A stretch of 64,000 bases of DNA. Origin: an uncultured Steroidobacter sp. (GTDB lineage: Bacteria > Pseudomonadota > Gammaproteobacteria > Steroidobacterales > Steroidobacteraceae). Location: the NCBI GenBank assembly GCA_937864115.1, contig CALMII010000024.1:124001-188000 (forward strand), given 5' to 3'. The translations under genes and the position numbers were made by a program. Positions 18,556 through 25,565 of the stretch are shown here, in pieces. Under the pieces are notes generated by a model. That model made no database searches. It was not told the origin of the DNA and saw nothing but the letters and a program-made list of their open reading frames with translations. Position 1 is the stretch's first letter, and each line of letters begins with the position of its first letter.

Positions 18556-19001
18556 AGTTCGCCGGCCGCATAACGGCGCTCGAATTCTCGACGCGCGCGA
18601 ATGTGCGCGTTACCGCATTCAACCGAGGTCGATTCCAGGCACTGCGGCGACGGCTGATAGAACGCCGCCCACGCCGCATCCTTTCGACGCTCAGCGGTCA
18701 ACTGCGCCTGCCTTCGATCCGCTGCGATCTGCTGTGCGCGCACTTCCTGTCGCCTTCGCCGTTCCTGATCGTCACGACGCGACTGCGCCGCTTGCTGCGC
18801 ACGTTGCTGCATCGAATCCAGCGACTGTTGTACGGCAACGTTGACCTGCGACATCTGATGACGCACCACGGCAGCCGCCACGAGCCAGAGCATCAACACG
18901 CCCAGAAAGATACCGAACGCGATCTTCGCAACACCAGAAAGAAAGCCAGCCTCGTCTTCAGGCTCATCGCCAAAGGGAGATCGTCGAAGCATCGGGTCCA
19001 T
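18552..19001 (-). CDS. Phage protein with one membrane helix and a coiled coil
   Basis: A 149-residue protein. Residues 20-47 are a membrane helix (IAFGIFLGVLMLWLVAAAVV), followed by a long Gln/Arg-rich coiled coil (residues 60-115) and a short tail with two Cys. The topology suggests an inner-membrane anchor with the coil on one side. It is not a recognised core inovirus gene and may act in assembly or superinfection control. It overlaps the convergent DUF3653-like gene by 4 bp at the stops. Confidence 0.65.
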   Translation of the reverse strand: MDPMLRRSPFGDEPEDEAGFLSGVAKIAFGIFLGVLMLWLVAAAVVRHQMSQVNVAVQQSLDSMQQRAQQAAQSRRDDQERRRRQEVRAQQIAADRRQAQLTAERRKDAAWAAFYQPSPQCLESTSVECGNAHIRARREFERRYAAGEL

Positions 19002-19084
19002 CCGACGGACTCTGCAGGCACGTGCAGCAGCTCGTCAGCGACGCGGCTCACAGAAACGACGGTGACCTTCAAGCGACGCGCCAA

Positions 19085-19100
19085 CCGGCCAGACGGCCGG
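19085..19100. other. Small hairpin in phage intergenic region
   Basis: CCGGCC and GGCCGG flank AGAC, a perfect 6-bp stem. It lies in the 243-bp non-coding stretch 19002-19244, which also has the larger hairpin at 19191. In filamentous phages the intergenic region carries replication-origin and packaging hairpins, so this is a candidate; no nick site was identified. Confidence 0.3.
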
Positions 19101-19190
19101 CTCCGCAGATTGTCACGCCGCTTGAGGATAGATCGCGACGGAATTCAGACCGCTGTGATAGCGACGGCGGGACGAACCGGCTGCACCCGC

Positions 19191-19240
19191 ATTCTCCTAG
19201 TTGGGGGGGCGGGATCGGTGAGCCCCCCAACTAGGAGAAT
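19191..19240. promoter_or_regulatory. 18-bp perfect hairpin overlapping a Shine-Dalgarno
   Basis: Arms at 19191-19208 and 19223-19240 are perfectly complementary over 18 bp, with a 14-nt loop. The 3' arm contains AGGAG (19233-19237), the ribosome binding site of the gene at 19245. In RNA the stem would hide that site; in ssDNA it could be the packaging signal or origin hairpin. There is no T-run after the stem on the + strand, so it is not a typical terminator. Confidence 0.6.
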
Positions 19241-19244
19241 CCAC

Positions 19245-19442
19245 ATGCAGCCGATCATCTATCGTCCCTCATACGAAATCACACTCATCAACCGCCGTTA
19301 CCATTATTTCGGTGTGGTGAAAGACGCCGAAGGCGAAATCATCTGGTCATCCATCTTCGTCTTTGATCGCGCACAGGAAGCACTCATCGACGCAACAGCG
19401 AAGGCGGATGCACTCTACGCCGCTGACGGAGCCCCCTTCTAG
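19245..19442 (+). CDS. Small phage protein, unknown function
   Basis: A 65-residue protein (MQPIIYRPSYEITLINRRYH...) of sheet-like composition with no membrane segment. AGGAG precedes ATG 19245 by 7 bp but lies inside the strong hairpin at 19191-19240. A terminator overlaps its stop codon. Its orientation is opposite to the structural operon. No family is recognised. Confidence 0.6.
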   Translation: MQPIIYRPSYEITLINRRYHYFGVVKDAEGEIIWSSIFVFDRAQEALIDATAKADALYAADGAPF

Positions 19443-19453
19443 GGGGCTTTTTT
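19430..19453 (+). terminator. Rho-independent terminator
   Basis: AGCCCCC and GGGGGCT pair around a TTCTA loop, followed by a run of T at 19448-19453. It sits across the stop codon of the 65-residue gene and ends rightward transcription right at the tail of the leftward zot gene. Confidence 0.8.
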
Positions 19454-20523
19454 CAGCCGCCCGCGCCGAGAGACGGCACTGCAAAGCGCGGGCGCTGATC
19501 TTCGACCGCTGGACGCCAGATGCCCTTGAGCGTCCACCACTGCCGCTCATACTCGCAGCGCCATTCGAGGCGAGACTGCATACAGTCGCCGGCCGGAATC
19601 CAGACTTCCGCGCCCTTATCATCCACCAGCACCGCCCAGGCATTCGCGGGATCGTTGGACGCGAACACTGCAGCAACGCGGAAGGATCGCGCGGGCGCGG
19701 TGCCGATTCTACGCGCGACCAGCCGCGACGACGGCGCACCGGCGGCGGTCGCTCCGCTCGCGCCGCTCGGTGCGCTCGCGACCTCATCACGTCCGAAGAT
19801 ATCGGCCAGCGTGCCGCCGGCCCACCACAGAGCGAGCAGGCACGCGACACCGGCCGCGAGAATGCCGGGCCGCTTCCAGACGTTGCCGCGTGTATCGACT
19901 GACTTCTCTTGCGCGTCATCGCCCTCCGCCTTACTCATGGTGTGCGACTTATAGAGGCGAAAAATCTTTTCTTCGTACCGCCCCAGCGTCATGCGAATCT
20001 GATTCGACTGCGGCGGATTCGAACCCGTCGCCGGACCATGGAAGATGCGAACCCGAAACGAGCCATCCGCGCCCAGGTGGCCGAGCTTCGTATGCACGAA
20101 GGTTTGCTCCACCAACTGGCGCGCGAACATGCCGACCTGTGCCAAGTCTTGCGTCACAAACACAATCTGCGTCGAGCGTCCCTGCGCATCGACCATGTGA
20201 CGATGCTCCGCCAGCAACCGCTTGAACGGTTGCGGCACCTTATCGACCTTTTGGCCCGCCGGAAAAATCTTCCAGAGTTCGTCCATGATCAACACGCAAC
20301 CGTGCGGCGCGTAGTCGTCAATCGATTCCGGTTGCTGGCACACCAAGTCCATCGGGAACTCGCGCAGCTCGCCCGTCGTCACTTGCTCGCGAATGCGATC
20401 CTCATACAGCGGGATATTCGTGACGACCACGCGCCCGGCTTTCAGCGCAGGCAGAATCTGATTAGCGACAACGCCGTACGACTTGCCCGAGCCGGGTAGG
20501 CCGGTGTACGCAAAAATGCTCAC
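19453..20523 (-). CDS. zot: Zot-family phage assembly ATPase (pI)
   Basis: A 356-residue zonular occludens toxin-type protein, the pI morphogenesis ATPase of filamentous phages. Walker A is GLPGSGKSYG (residues 8-17) and Walker B is CVLIMDELWKIF (around 76-87). A single membrane helix lies near residues 222-240 (GILAAGVACLLALWWAGG), with a periplasmic tail that would meet the secretin. The start overlaps the stop of the pVI-like gene by 4 bp. No pIV secretin is encoded nearby, so a host secretin is presumably used. Confidence 0.92.
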   Translation of the reverse strand: MSIFAYTGLPGSGKSYGVVANQILPALKAGRVVVTNIPLYEDRIREQVTTGELREFPMDLVCQQPESIDDYAPHGCVLIMDELWKIFPAGQKVDKVPQPFKRLLAEHRHMVDAQGRSTQIVFVTQDLAQVGMFARQLVEQTFVHTKLGHLGADGSFRVRIFHGPATGSNPPQSNQIRMTLGRYEEKIFRLYKSHTMSKAEGDDAQEKSVDTRGNVWKRPGILAAGVACLLALWWAGGTLADIFGRDEVASAPSGASGATAAGAPSSRLVARRIGTAPARSFRVAAVFASNDPANAWAVLVDDKGAEVWIPAGDCMQSRLEWRCEYERQWWTLKGIWRPAVEDQRPRFAVPSLGAGG

Positions 20524-20813
20524 CCGACCACCGGCAAGCGACGGATCGCGAAGCGCAGCACGTACGCGACGGCAACGAACGTCATGCCGGTGCCGAGCTG
20601 CAGCGGCCCGCCGAAATACGCAATCGCCGGATCGAGCCCGGACACCCAGCTTTCAAGATTCGCCATGAAGCCAGGCGCCGGAATCGCTTCGATGACCGTC
20701 GCGAGCCCATCAAGCAGCAATTCCCACAGTTTGCGCGGAACCCACAACAGCAGCTCAACGAACCAATCGAGTATTCGCTGCAGGAATTCTATGAGCTTGT
20801 CCATGTCATGCAC
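20520..20813 (-). CDS. pVI-like minor coat protein (DUF2523-like)
   Basis: A 97-residue protein with two or three amphipathic or membrane segments (FLQRILDWFVELLLWVPRKL, then TGMTFVAVAYVLRFAIRR). Size, hydrophobicity and position between the pIII-like gene and zot match the DUF2523/pVI minor coat proteins of inoviruses. It overlaps its neighbours at both ends. Confidence 0.8.
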   Translation of the reverse strand: MHDMDKLIEFLQRILDWFVELLLWVPRKLWELLLDGLATVIEAIPAPGFMANLESWVSGLDPAIAYFGGPLQLGTGMTFVAVAYVLRFAIRRLPVVG

Positions 20814-22086
20814 TCAAGACGATTCGCGTCGCCACCCATCCCCAGATCAGGAGAAAGACCGCCGACAGTACCGGACTGACCTCCTCCCAGATATCGCACA
20901 TCGGACCCGACAGGCTGTAATCCTCGCTGAACGCAGAAAGCGTCCAATTCGGACACGCGCCCGCCGGCATCGCCGCACCCGCACCGAGAATCGGCGCGAC
21001 TATCGGCGCGTCCTGAATCCGCGAGAAGAACGCAGAGGCACACTCCCCGAACGTGCACACCTCATCAAACTCGCCAGCGTTAGGCAGTGAACCGTCGCAG
21101 GTTGCACCCTCCGGACACGAATCATCCCCCTCCTCTCCGCCTTCGTCGCCGTCACTCGAATCCGCGTACGGATTTTCGCCCGTGGTCCCGGGATCGCGCG
21201 CCGACCCTGCTACCGTCGTCGAGTTGAAATAGTTGTACGTTGCAGCCGCACCGGTCGAACTCGTCTGATCAAGCGTCTCATCTGGTGTTGCCGGCTGTCC
21301 GGCCGTGCCGTTGTCCGGTGCCGGCGGCGTGCCCGCCGACTGACTGCAGATGCGTGCGCCGCTCGACAAGACCTTACACTCCCCCGGCTTCACCGCGTCG
21401 ATACACGCAAACTCGCCATTGACAAACCCGCAATTCTTACCAGCGGGAGAATCACTGGATTTACAAAACTCAACCTCTGCACCCTCAGCACACTGCTCAC
21501 CGGAATCACCCGGCTCGACCGGAGGATCAATACCCGAATCACACTGCTCCGTCGTGTGCGTCACGGAGAACACGCAAGACAAACCGATGCAGATGCCCGC
21601 ACCACGTTTCATCTTGCAGTGAGTGATCGGATTGCACGCATTCGATGGCACGCTGGAAGCCACAACGGATGTTGATTCCGTGGTGTTCTCACATTCTTCA
21701 ATTGGAGGTTCGGTACAGTTCGGACCAACGGCAAAGTAACCCGCGGTCGTGTTGCGATTGAACGGACCGAACGAACCGGACATCGACGTTCCGCTTATAA
21801 CGCAATTATCGCCCGACAGAGTCGCCGAGCTATAAACAAAAGAATGATCACTAGGCCACGCCAACGGCGCACGAACCGCCCAGCCCGCTGGCCCGACCGC
21901 GGCGCAGTGTGCCGCTTTCGCCGCTGTAGTCGGCACACCGTCGCTATAGCCCAGCTCAGATTCCCACTGCGTCACCCCCGACACCACGAAGCGCCAGCCG
22001 AATTGATACCAATTGCAGGTCTGCGCGTACACCGGCGCGCTACACACGAAGAGCAACAGCACGGCGACCAGCCGCGAGCGCAGCAT
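20806..22086 (-). CDS. pIII-like adsorption protein
   Basis: A 426-residue secreted, Cys-rich protein. The signal peptide is MLRSRLVAVLLLFVCSAPVYA. Cys-rich N-terminal and middle modules follow, then a Gly/Asp/Glu-rich linker, then a C-terminal membrane anchor (LSAVFLLIWGWVATRIVLSA). This is the layout of TspB/pIII tip proteins that bind the host pilus. ATG 22086 shares its A with the TGA stop of the TraX-like gene (TGATG), which supports this start over one 18 codons upstream. Neighbouring genes are standard capsid genes. Confidence 0.85.
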   Translation of the reverse strand: MLRSRLVAVLLLFVCSAPVYAQTCNWYQFGWRFVVSGVTQWESELGYSDGVPTTAAKAAHCAAVGPAGWAVRAPLAWPSDHSFVYSSATLSGDNCVISGTSMSGSFGPFNRNTTAGYFAVGPNCTEPPIEECENTTESTSVVASSVPSNACNPITHCKMKRGAGICIGLSCVFSVTHTTEQCDSGIDPPVEPGDSGEQCAEGAEVEFCKSSDSPAGKNCGFVNGEFACIDAVKPGECKVLSSGARICSQSAGTPPAPDNGTAGQPATPDETLDQTSSTGAAATYNYFNSTTVAGSARDPGTTGENPYADSSDGDEGGEEGDDSCPEGATCDGSLPNAGEFDEVCTFGECASAFFSRIQDAPIVAPILGAGAAMPAGACPNWTLSAFSEDYSLSGPMCDIWEEVSPVLSAVFLLIWGWVATRIVLSA

Positions 22087-22748
22087 CACGACAACACCCG
22101 AAGAAACGCCAACAGCGGCCACTGCCCGACATACGACCAATAGAACGCCCCCGACACTCGCGGCACTCCGTCAGCCACACGCGACACCGCCCAGGCAATC
22201 GGCAATGCCGCCAACGGAGCAATCGCCGCTTGCGACGCGCAAACACAAGCGAGCGAGATCGCGAGCCACCAGCGGCCGCGATGATCTGCGTACGCCATCG
22301 CCGCAGCGACGGCGAACGCGCCGAAGATTCCGAACTCAGCAAAGCCCGACAGCGCGCACGACACGGCAGCGATCAGCAGTGACCACCAGCCACCGCGCAG
22401 CGCGCAGAGATACACAACGCACCCGGCGGCCAGCGTGAAAAGCACGTTCAGCGGCATCGCCGGCAACACGAACGCACGAGCGGCCGCCGCGATGACCGTC
22501 CAAACAAGCAGACGCTGAATCACGCGCTGCGGGCGGGCGGTCTGCCAGCTCCCCGCCAGGCCGAACGCGAGCGAAAGCGCAAAGAGCGGAAAGACGCTGC
22601 GGCCGATCAAAAAGACCCAGAACGGAAAGACATCGAGCACGTACCGATAGACGTGCTCGATCAGCATCGCGCCGAGCGCGAACCACTTCACCGCCTCGAT
22701 TCCCGTGACGGGAATCAGCGCACTGTTACCAATCGTGGAAGCACGCAT
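22086..22748 (-). CDS. TraX-like membrane acyltransferase in phage
   Basis: A 220-residue integral membrane protein with about seven or eight helices. Its N-terminus (GIEAVKWFALGAMLIEHVYR) matches the start of TraX proteins, known for N-acetylating F-pilin. TraX is not a core inovirus gene; here it sits in the capsid operon between the coat and pIII-like genes and is coupled to the latter by TGATG. It might acylate a coat protein or modify the host surface or pilus after infection. GGAGG lies 10 bp before ATG. Confidence 0.75.
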   Translation of the reverse strand: MRASTIGNSALIPVTGIEAVKWFALGAMLIEHVYRYVLDVFPFWVFLIGRSVFPLFALSLAFGLAGSWQTARPQRVIQRLLVWTVIAAAARAFVLPAMPLNVLFTLAAGCVVYLCALRGGWWSLLIAAVSCALSGFAEFGIFGAFAVAAAMAYADHRGRWWLAISLACVCASQAAIAPLAALPIAWAVSRVADGVPRVSGAFYWSYVGQWPLLAFLRVLS

Positions 22749-22800
22749 ACGCGGTCAGTCCTCCGAAAAAGAACATAGTCCAGTAGTACAGCTCGAACAC
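22726..22800 (-). CDS. 24-residue hydrophobic micro-ORF (pVII/pIX-like candidate)
   Basis: GTG 22800 begins right after the stop of the coat paralogue and encodes 24 residues (start VFELYYWTMFFFGGLTAYA), almost wholly hydrophobic. The stop overlaps the beginning of the TraX-like gene. Size and hydrophobicity are those of the pVII/pIX end-cap proteins. No convincing Shine-Dalgarno was found, but the tight tiling suggests coupling to the gene before it. Confidence 0.4.
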   Translation of the reverse strand: MFELYYWTMFFFGGLTAYACFHDW

Positions 22801-22801
22801 G

Positions 22802-23131
22802 TTAGGCCCCTCGCATCCGGTCGTACTCTTCTTCGCTCTCCGCATTCATGCCGGGATATGCCTCTGCCATGTATTGATCGTATGCATACACACCGTCATC
22901 CCGTTCCGCTTCGCCGCCCGTACCGCACTCCGAACACGAATGCGCACCATGAATGCACGGCTCAGAATCAAACCCATCTTCCGAGTAATTCGCCTCATCC
23001 GTACCGAGCGCCGAAAGCACCGTACGCGCGCCAACCCTCACAACGAGCGCAACGGCGATGATTGCCGCAATCGACACGACGGCTTGCGCCGCCGCCTCAA
23101 AATCAACCGCCGACAAAATCGCTTCGTACAT
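22802..23131 (-). CDS. Coat-protein paralogue with Cys/His-rich acidic tail
   Basis: A 109-residue protein. Residues 1-45 (YEAILSAVDFEAAAQAVV...) closely match the mature major coat protein encoded just upstream (YDGITSAVDFEEVATAVV...), including the membrane helix and the basic end. The remaining ~60 residues are acidic and carry CIHGAHSCSEC, a possible metal site. There is no signal peptide, unlike the paralogue. AGGTG precedes ATG 23131 by 5 bp. A terminator between the two genes would lower its expression, as expected for a minor virion component. Confidence 0.75.
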   Translation of the reverse strand: MYEAILSAVDFEAAAQAVVSIAAIIAVALVVRVGARTVLSALGTDEANYSEDGFDSEPCIHGAHSCSECGTGGEAERDDGVYAYDQYMAEAYPGMNAESEEEYDRMRGA

Positions 23132-23240
23132 GGCAGCACCTGCACCGAATCCACGCAGGGGCTGCACCCCTGCACCCGCAACTAAGATTTTTTCGCCTCG
23201 CCGGCTTGGCTCAGAGGCGAAACCCTGTTTCGCCAAAGAA

Positions 23241-23269
23241 GAAGGCGGGACCACGAGCGTCCCGCCTTC
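23241..23269 (-). terminator. Central terminator after major coat gene
   Basis: GAAGGCGGGA pairs with TCCCGCCTTC around a 9-nt loop. On the minus strand the stem is followed by TTCTTTGG. It lies 7 bp downstream of the major coat stop, the same place as the central terminator after gene VIII in Ff phages. The T-run is imperfect, so read-through to the downstream capsid genes is plausible. Confidence 0.7.
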
Positions 23270-23275
23270 TATCGG

Positions 23276-23527
23276 TCAGCGACCGATCATGCCGAGCACC
23301 ATGCGCGCGCCCTTCTTGGCGACGAGCGCAACGGCGATCAGCGCCGCGATGGCGACAACCGCCGTGGCGACTTCTTCAAAGTCCACCGCGGAGGTGATGC
23401 CGTCATACGTGCCCGCCGGTGTCGCGAACGACAGCACCGGCAGCGCGAGGCCCACACCGGCGAAAGCCAGCTTGGAGCCATAACGACGAGCCTGATTGAG
23501 ATACTTCACAGCAGCTCTCCAGTTCAT
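23276..23527 (-). CDS. Major coat protein (pVIII-like)
   Basis: An 83-residue preprotein with a signal peptide ending near ALPVLSFA. The mature protein of about 48 residues has an acidic N-terminus, a membrane helix (VVAIAALIAVALVAKKGAR) and a basic C-terminus for DNA contact, the canonical major coat layout. It is followed by a central terminator. A paralogue lies downstream. Confidence 0.88.
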   Translation of the reverse strand: MNWRAAVKYLNQARRYGSKLAFAGVGLALPVLSFATPAGTYDGITSAVDFEEVATAVVAIAALIAVALVAKKGARMVLGMIGR

Positions 23528-23569
23528 CCAGCGACCTCGCGCGCTGTATCGCGTGCCTTGCGGCTCCCA

Positions 23570-23797
23570 TCACTTGAGCATCTTCAGCACGGTTTTCGCG
23601 CCGTAGCCGATTGCCCAACCGGTGCCGACGAGAATGAACCCGGCGGCGAACGCACCCGACAGCATCAACGGATCGAGCGCGTCGATTGAAAAGGCAGGCG
23701 ATACTGTCCAGGCGAGCGGCGCCCCGCCCATGTCCTGACACAGCGCTGCGCCGCTGGTGTCAGTGACGATCTCGCCCGGACAGGTCGCCTGAGACAT
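23570..23797 (-). CDS. Small phage membrane protein
   Basis: A 75-residue protein with two Cys near the N-terminus (ATCPGEI, ALCQDMGG) and one C-terminal membrane helix ending in a basic motif (GAKTVLKMLK) like that of the coat proteins. Proteins of this kind lie between ssb and the major coat gene in many inoviruses and are probably minor virion or assembly proteins. Its ATG shares its A with the TGA of the ssDNA-binding gene. Confidence 0.75.
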   Translation of the reverse strand: MSQATCPGEIVTDTSGAALCQDMGGAPLAWTVSPAFSIDALDPLMLSGAFAAGFILVGTGWAIGYGAKTVLKMLK

Positions 23798-24081
23798 CAG
23801 CCCACCTTACGAGCCGCACCGACCGTATCCGCGACGCACGACACCAGCTGCAGCGCGCCCAGCTGCAGATCGCCGTACTGAGACACCGTGAACGACTCCG
23901 ACCCGACCATGTAGGTACCGACGTTGTACGGTTTGCCCTGATTCACGCGCAGCCTGATCCGACGCGTCTCGCCGTTCGACAGTGTCACCCACCCGACCTG
24001 ACGCTCTGACGTGAACGACCCGTTTTTCCCATTCACCTGCACCCGCTCAACGGACGCATCCTTCACTTCGACCTTAATCAT
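23797..24081 (-). CDS. Single-stranded DNA-binding protein (gpV-like)
   Basis: A 94-residue, sheet-rich protein (MIKVEVKDASVERVQVNGKN...) of the size and position of the inovirus gene V protein, which coats phage ssDNA before assembly. It overlaps the rep stop by ATGA at its start and the next gene at its stop, so it is part of one coupled operon. Identification rests on context, length and fold-like pattern rather than a strict motif. Confidence 0.72.
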   Translation of the reverse strand: MIKVEVKDASVERVQVNGKNGSFTSERQVGWVTLSNGETRRIRLRVNQGKPYNVGTYMVGSESFTVSQYGDLQLGALQLVSCVADTVGAARKVG

Positions 24082-24830
24082 GTTCCTACCCTCACTGTTG
24101 ACAACACAAAGCCGTATGCGCCGGCCCCACCATCACGTCTCATTCGAGACCAAAACCACGCATGGCCTGTTTCCACAGCACCAAGCGAACACAACTGTCG
24201 TTGGCACTCAGCAACAAGGCTGCCAATTCCTGACCAGTAACGGATGTGCCACCGCGCAACTCGATTCGGATGCAATCCACGGGAAGCAGCAAATACCCGT
24301 TTGCACAAACCGCGTGCGGCAGCGCCTTTGCCAACGTACTTAGCAATGTACTTGGCAATTGTTCGAGCTCCCCGACGACTACACCCAACGGAGAAGTCTT
24401 TGAGATCAACATTGCCGGGTGTGTCTGATCCGCTTTCATCGCCTACCCCTCCGAGCGCTCGAAACCACAGACGGCGCACCGTCCCGGCCCAATAGAAGCC
24501 GTGTACCGCGACGTGCATATGCCACGTCTCCCCGTCCGCGTGCAGCTCAGGCACCGCGACGTATTTCCATCGGTCATCGCCAAAGCGCTTTTTCATCAAG
24601 CGCGAGAATCTTGCGAACGCAGCCCAAACATCCTCAGCCGACGAGAACTTGCCGCGCTTGGTCAACGTGATCATGTGATCAGCGTTCAATTGCTGGCACC
24701 TGTCGTGACAAGTACGCCGCGAGCGGCGCACATTCGTCTCCGATCTTTCGCCACCCTCCGCGAGCGTCTCGCGCTCTCTGCGCGGGACAGATGGCGAGCC
24801 TTCGCAGGTCATCACCTCCGATAAGGCCAT
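24078..24830 (-). CDS. HUH rolling-circle replication initiator
   Basis: About 250 residues from ATG 24830. Motif I is MITLTKRG, the HUH metal motif is WHMHVAVHG, and the Tyr motif is YIAKYVGK, in the usual order for a rolling-circle Rep nuclease that nicks the phage origin. The frame is open upstream to GTG 25118, but that stretch is also filled by two small tiled frames and has no Rep similarity, so the start is uncertain. It ends in an ATGA overlap with the ssDNA-binding gene. Confidence 0.82.
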   Translation of the reverse strand: MALSEVMTCEGSPSVPRRERETLAEGGERSETNVRRSRRTCHDRCQQLNADHMITLTKRGKFSSAEDVWAAFARFSRLMKKRFGDDRWKYVAVPELHADGETWHMHVAVHGFYWAGTVRRLWFRALGGVGDESGSDTPGNVDLKDFSVGCSRRGARTIAKYIAKYVGKGAAARGLCKRVFAASRGLHPNRVARWHIRYWSGIGSLVAECQRQLCSLGAVETGHAWFWSRMRRDGGAGAYGFVLSTVRVGT

Positions 24831-24921
24831 CGACGATTTCGCCTGTCTGCGACACGCGGACGAGATGCACGCACGCAGCTCTATCGCACCGGACGCAAAT
24901 TCCTTGGTCGTTACGTTCCAT
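24679..24921 (-). CDS. Small Cys-rich phage ORF upstream of rep
   Basis: An 80-residue frame (MERNDQGICVRCDRAAC...) with CX2CX4C, which looks like a small zinc-binding protein. Its start overlaps the stop of the preceding 66-residue frame by about 11 bp, and its 3' end overlaps the proposed start of rep. Such dense overlap is common in filamentous phages, but it could also be a shadow of an N-terminally longer Rep. Confidence 0.4.
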   Translation of the reverse strand: MERNDQGICVRCDRAACVHLVRVSQTGEIVDGLIGGDDLRRLAICPAQRARDARGGWRKIGDECAPLAAYLSRQVPAIER

Positions 24922-25111
24922 ACGTCAGACCCAAACGAATGACCGGAATACAGCGCCCCGTCGTTAAGTGATCCTTCTTCAAGACTAAGGGCCGCTTCGC
25001 GGCCCCCATCCGAGCGGACCGAACGAACAACATCGCGAGCAGCGGCTTCAGCACCGGCACGACGGCCGGCAGCGAGCCCAGCATCAACGAGGCCTGAAGC
25101 GTGCTCGCCAT
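24911..25111 (-). CDS. Small phage ORF with hydrophobic N-terminus
   Basis: A 66-residue frame (MASTLQASLMLGSLPAVVPVL...) with one possible membrane helix and a basic tail. GGAG lies 6 bp before ATG 25111, and the start is 4 bp after the stop of the previous gene, as in a coupled operon. No family is recognised. It competes with an N-terminal extension of Rep in another frame. Confidence 0.42.
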   Translation of the reverse strand: MASTLQASLMLGSLPAVVPVLKPLLAMLFVRSARMGAAKRPLVLKKDHLTTGRCIPVIRLGLTYGT

Positions 25112-25114
25112 ACC

Positions 25115-25456
25115 TCACTCCGCCTGTCTCCGCAGTAGCGAAGGCAACAAAGATTCTTGTTCGGAGAAAGAAGCATGAGGACGGGAACGCCCTTCGCCGT
25201 TCCCCCCCAGGGCCCCCCCCTCAAGGAATCGCCACTCCGGGGCTACGCCCCATCGCGCTTCACTCAGAACGAGTGCACGTAACGCCTCATAGCGATCCCA
25301 CGCCCGTAAAAACTCGCGCTGCGCATCCGCCAGCTCTTGCAATCGCCGATCACTGACCGGGATACCCGGCAGGGTCTGTTGATCGCAAAAAAAAGGCCTC
25401 TCCAGACTTACGGAGAGGCCTTCAGGGAGGACTTCAGACACAGCACTGATCGCCAT
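25115..25456 (-). CDS. Early phage protein of unknown function
   Basis: About 113 residues from ATG 25456 (a GTG start at 25483 would add nine). The middle is helical (RRLQELADAQREFLRAWDRY), and no family is recognised. Oddly, a strong rho-independent terminator lies inside its 5' coding part, where it encodes GLSVSLERPFF. Either the true start lies downstream or expression of the early operon is controlled by attenuation. Confidence 0.55.
   Translation of the reverse strand: MAISAVSEVLPEGLSVSLERPFFCDQQTLPGIPVSDRRLQELADAQREFLRAWDRYEALRALVLSEARWGVAPEWRFLEGGALGGNGEGRSRPHASFSEQESLLPSLLRRQAE
25387..25422 (-). terminator. Intrinsic terminator inside the first leftward phage gene
   Basis: On the minus strand an 11-bp stem (25422-25412 with 25403-25393) around an 8-nt loop is followed by at least six T. 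It lies about 35 nt into the first leftward coding frame, between the operator cluster and rep. This is the layout of a transcription attenuator. Confidence 0.75.
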
Positions 25457-25482
25457 GGGGCGCGACCTTGTGTTAAGACCCA

Positions 25483-25535
25483 CCTACATGTCAAGCGTCG
25501 CCTACATCTGTTCGAGCAGCCTACCCCCATGTAGG
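25483..25535. promoter_or_regulatory. CCTAC/GTAGG operator cluster
   Basis: CCTAC occurs at 25483, 25501 and 25520 and its inverse GTAGG at 25531, the last two forming CCTACCCCCATGTAGG. TGTCAAG at 25489-25495 and CTTGACA at 25541-25547 add a second inverted pair. All lie in the 109-bp divergent region between the HTH regulator and the leftward early gene, so this is the likely operator/promoter switch of the phage. Confidence 0.55.
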
Positions 25536-25565
25536 CTGCACTTGACAAACGTGGAGAACCTTGGA

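Noticed and set aside
19191..19240. Large hairpin as a rho-independent terminator
   Set aside because: No T-run follows on either strand, and the 3' arm contains the ribosome binding site of the next gene.
25542..25547. TTGACA as a -35 box for the phage HTH gene
   Set aside because: A -10 box at the right spacing would fall inside the coding sequence; the hexamer more likely belongs to an operator repeat.
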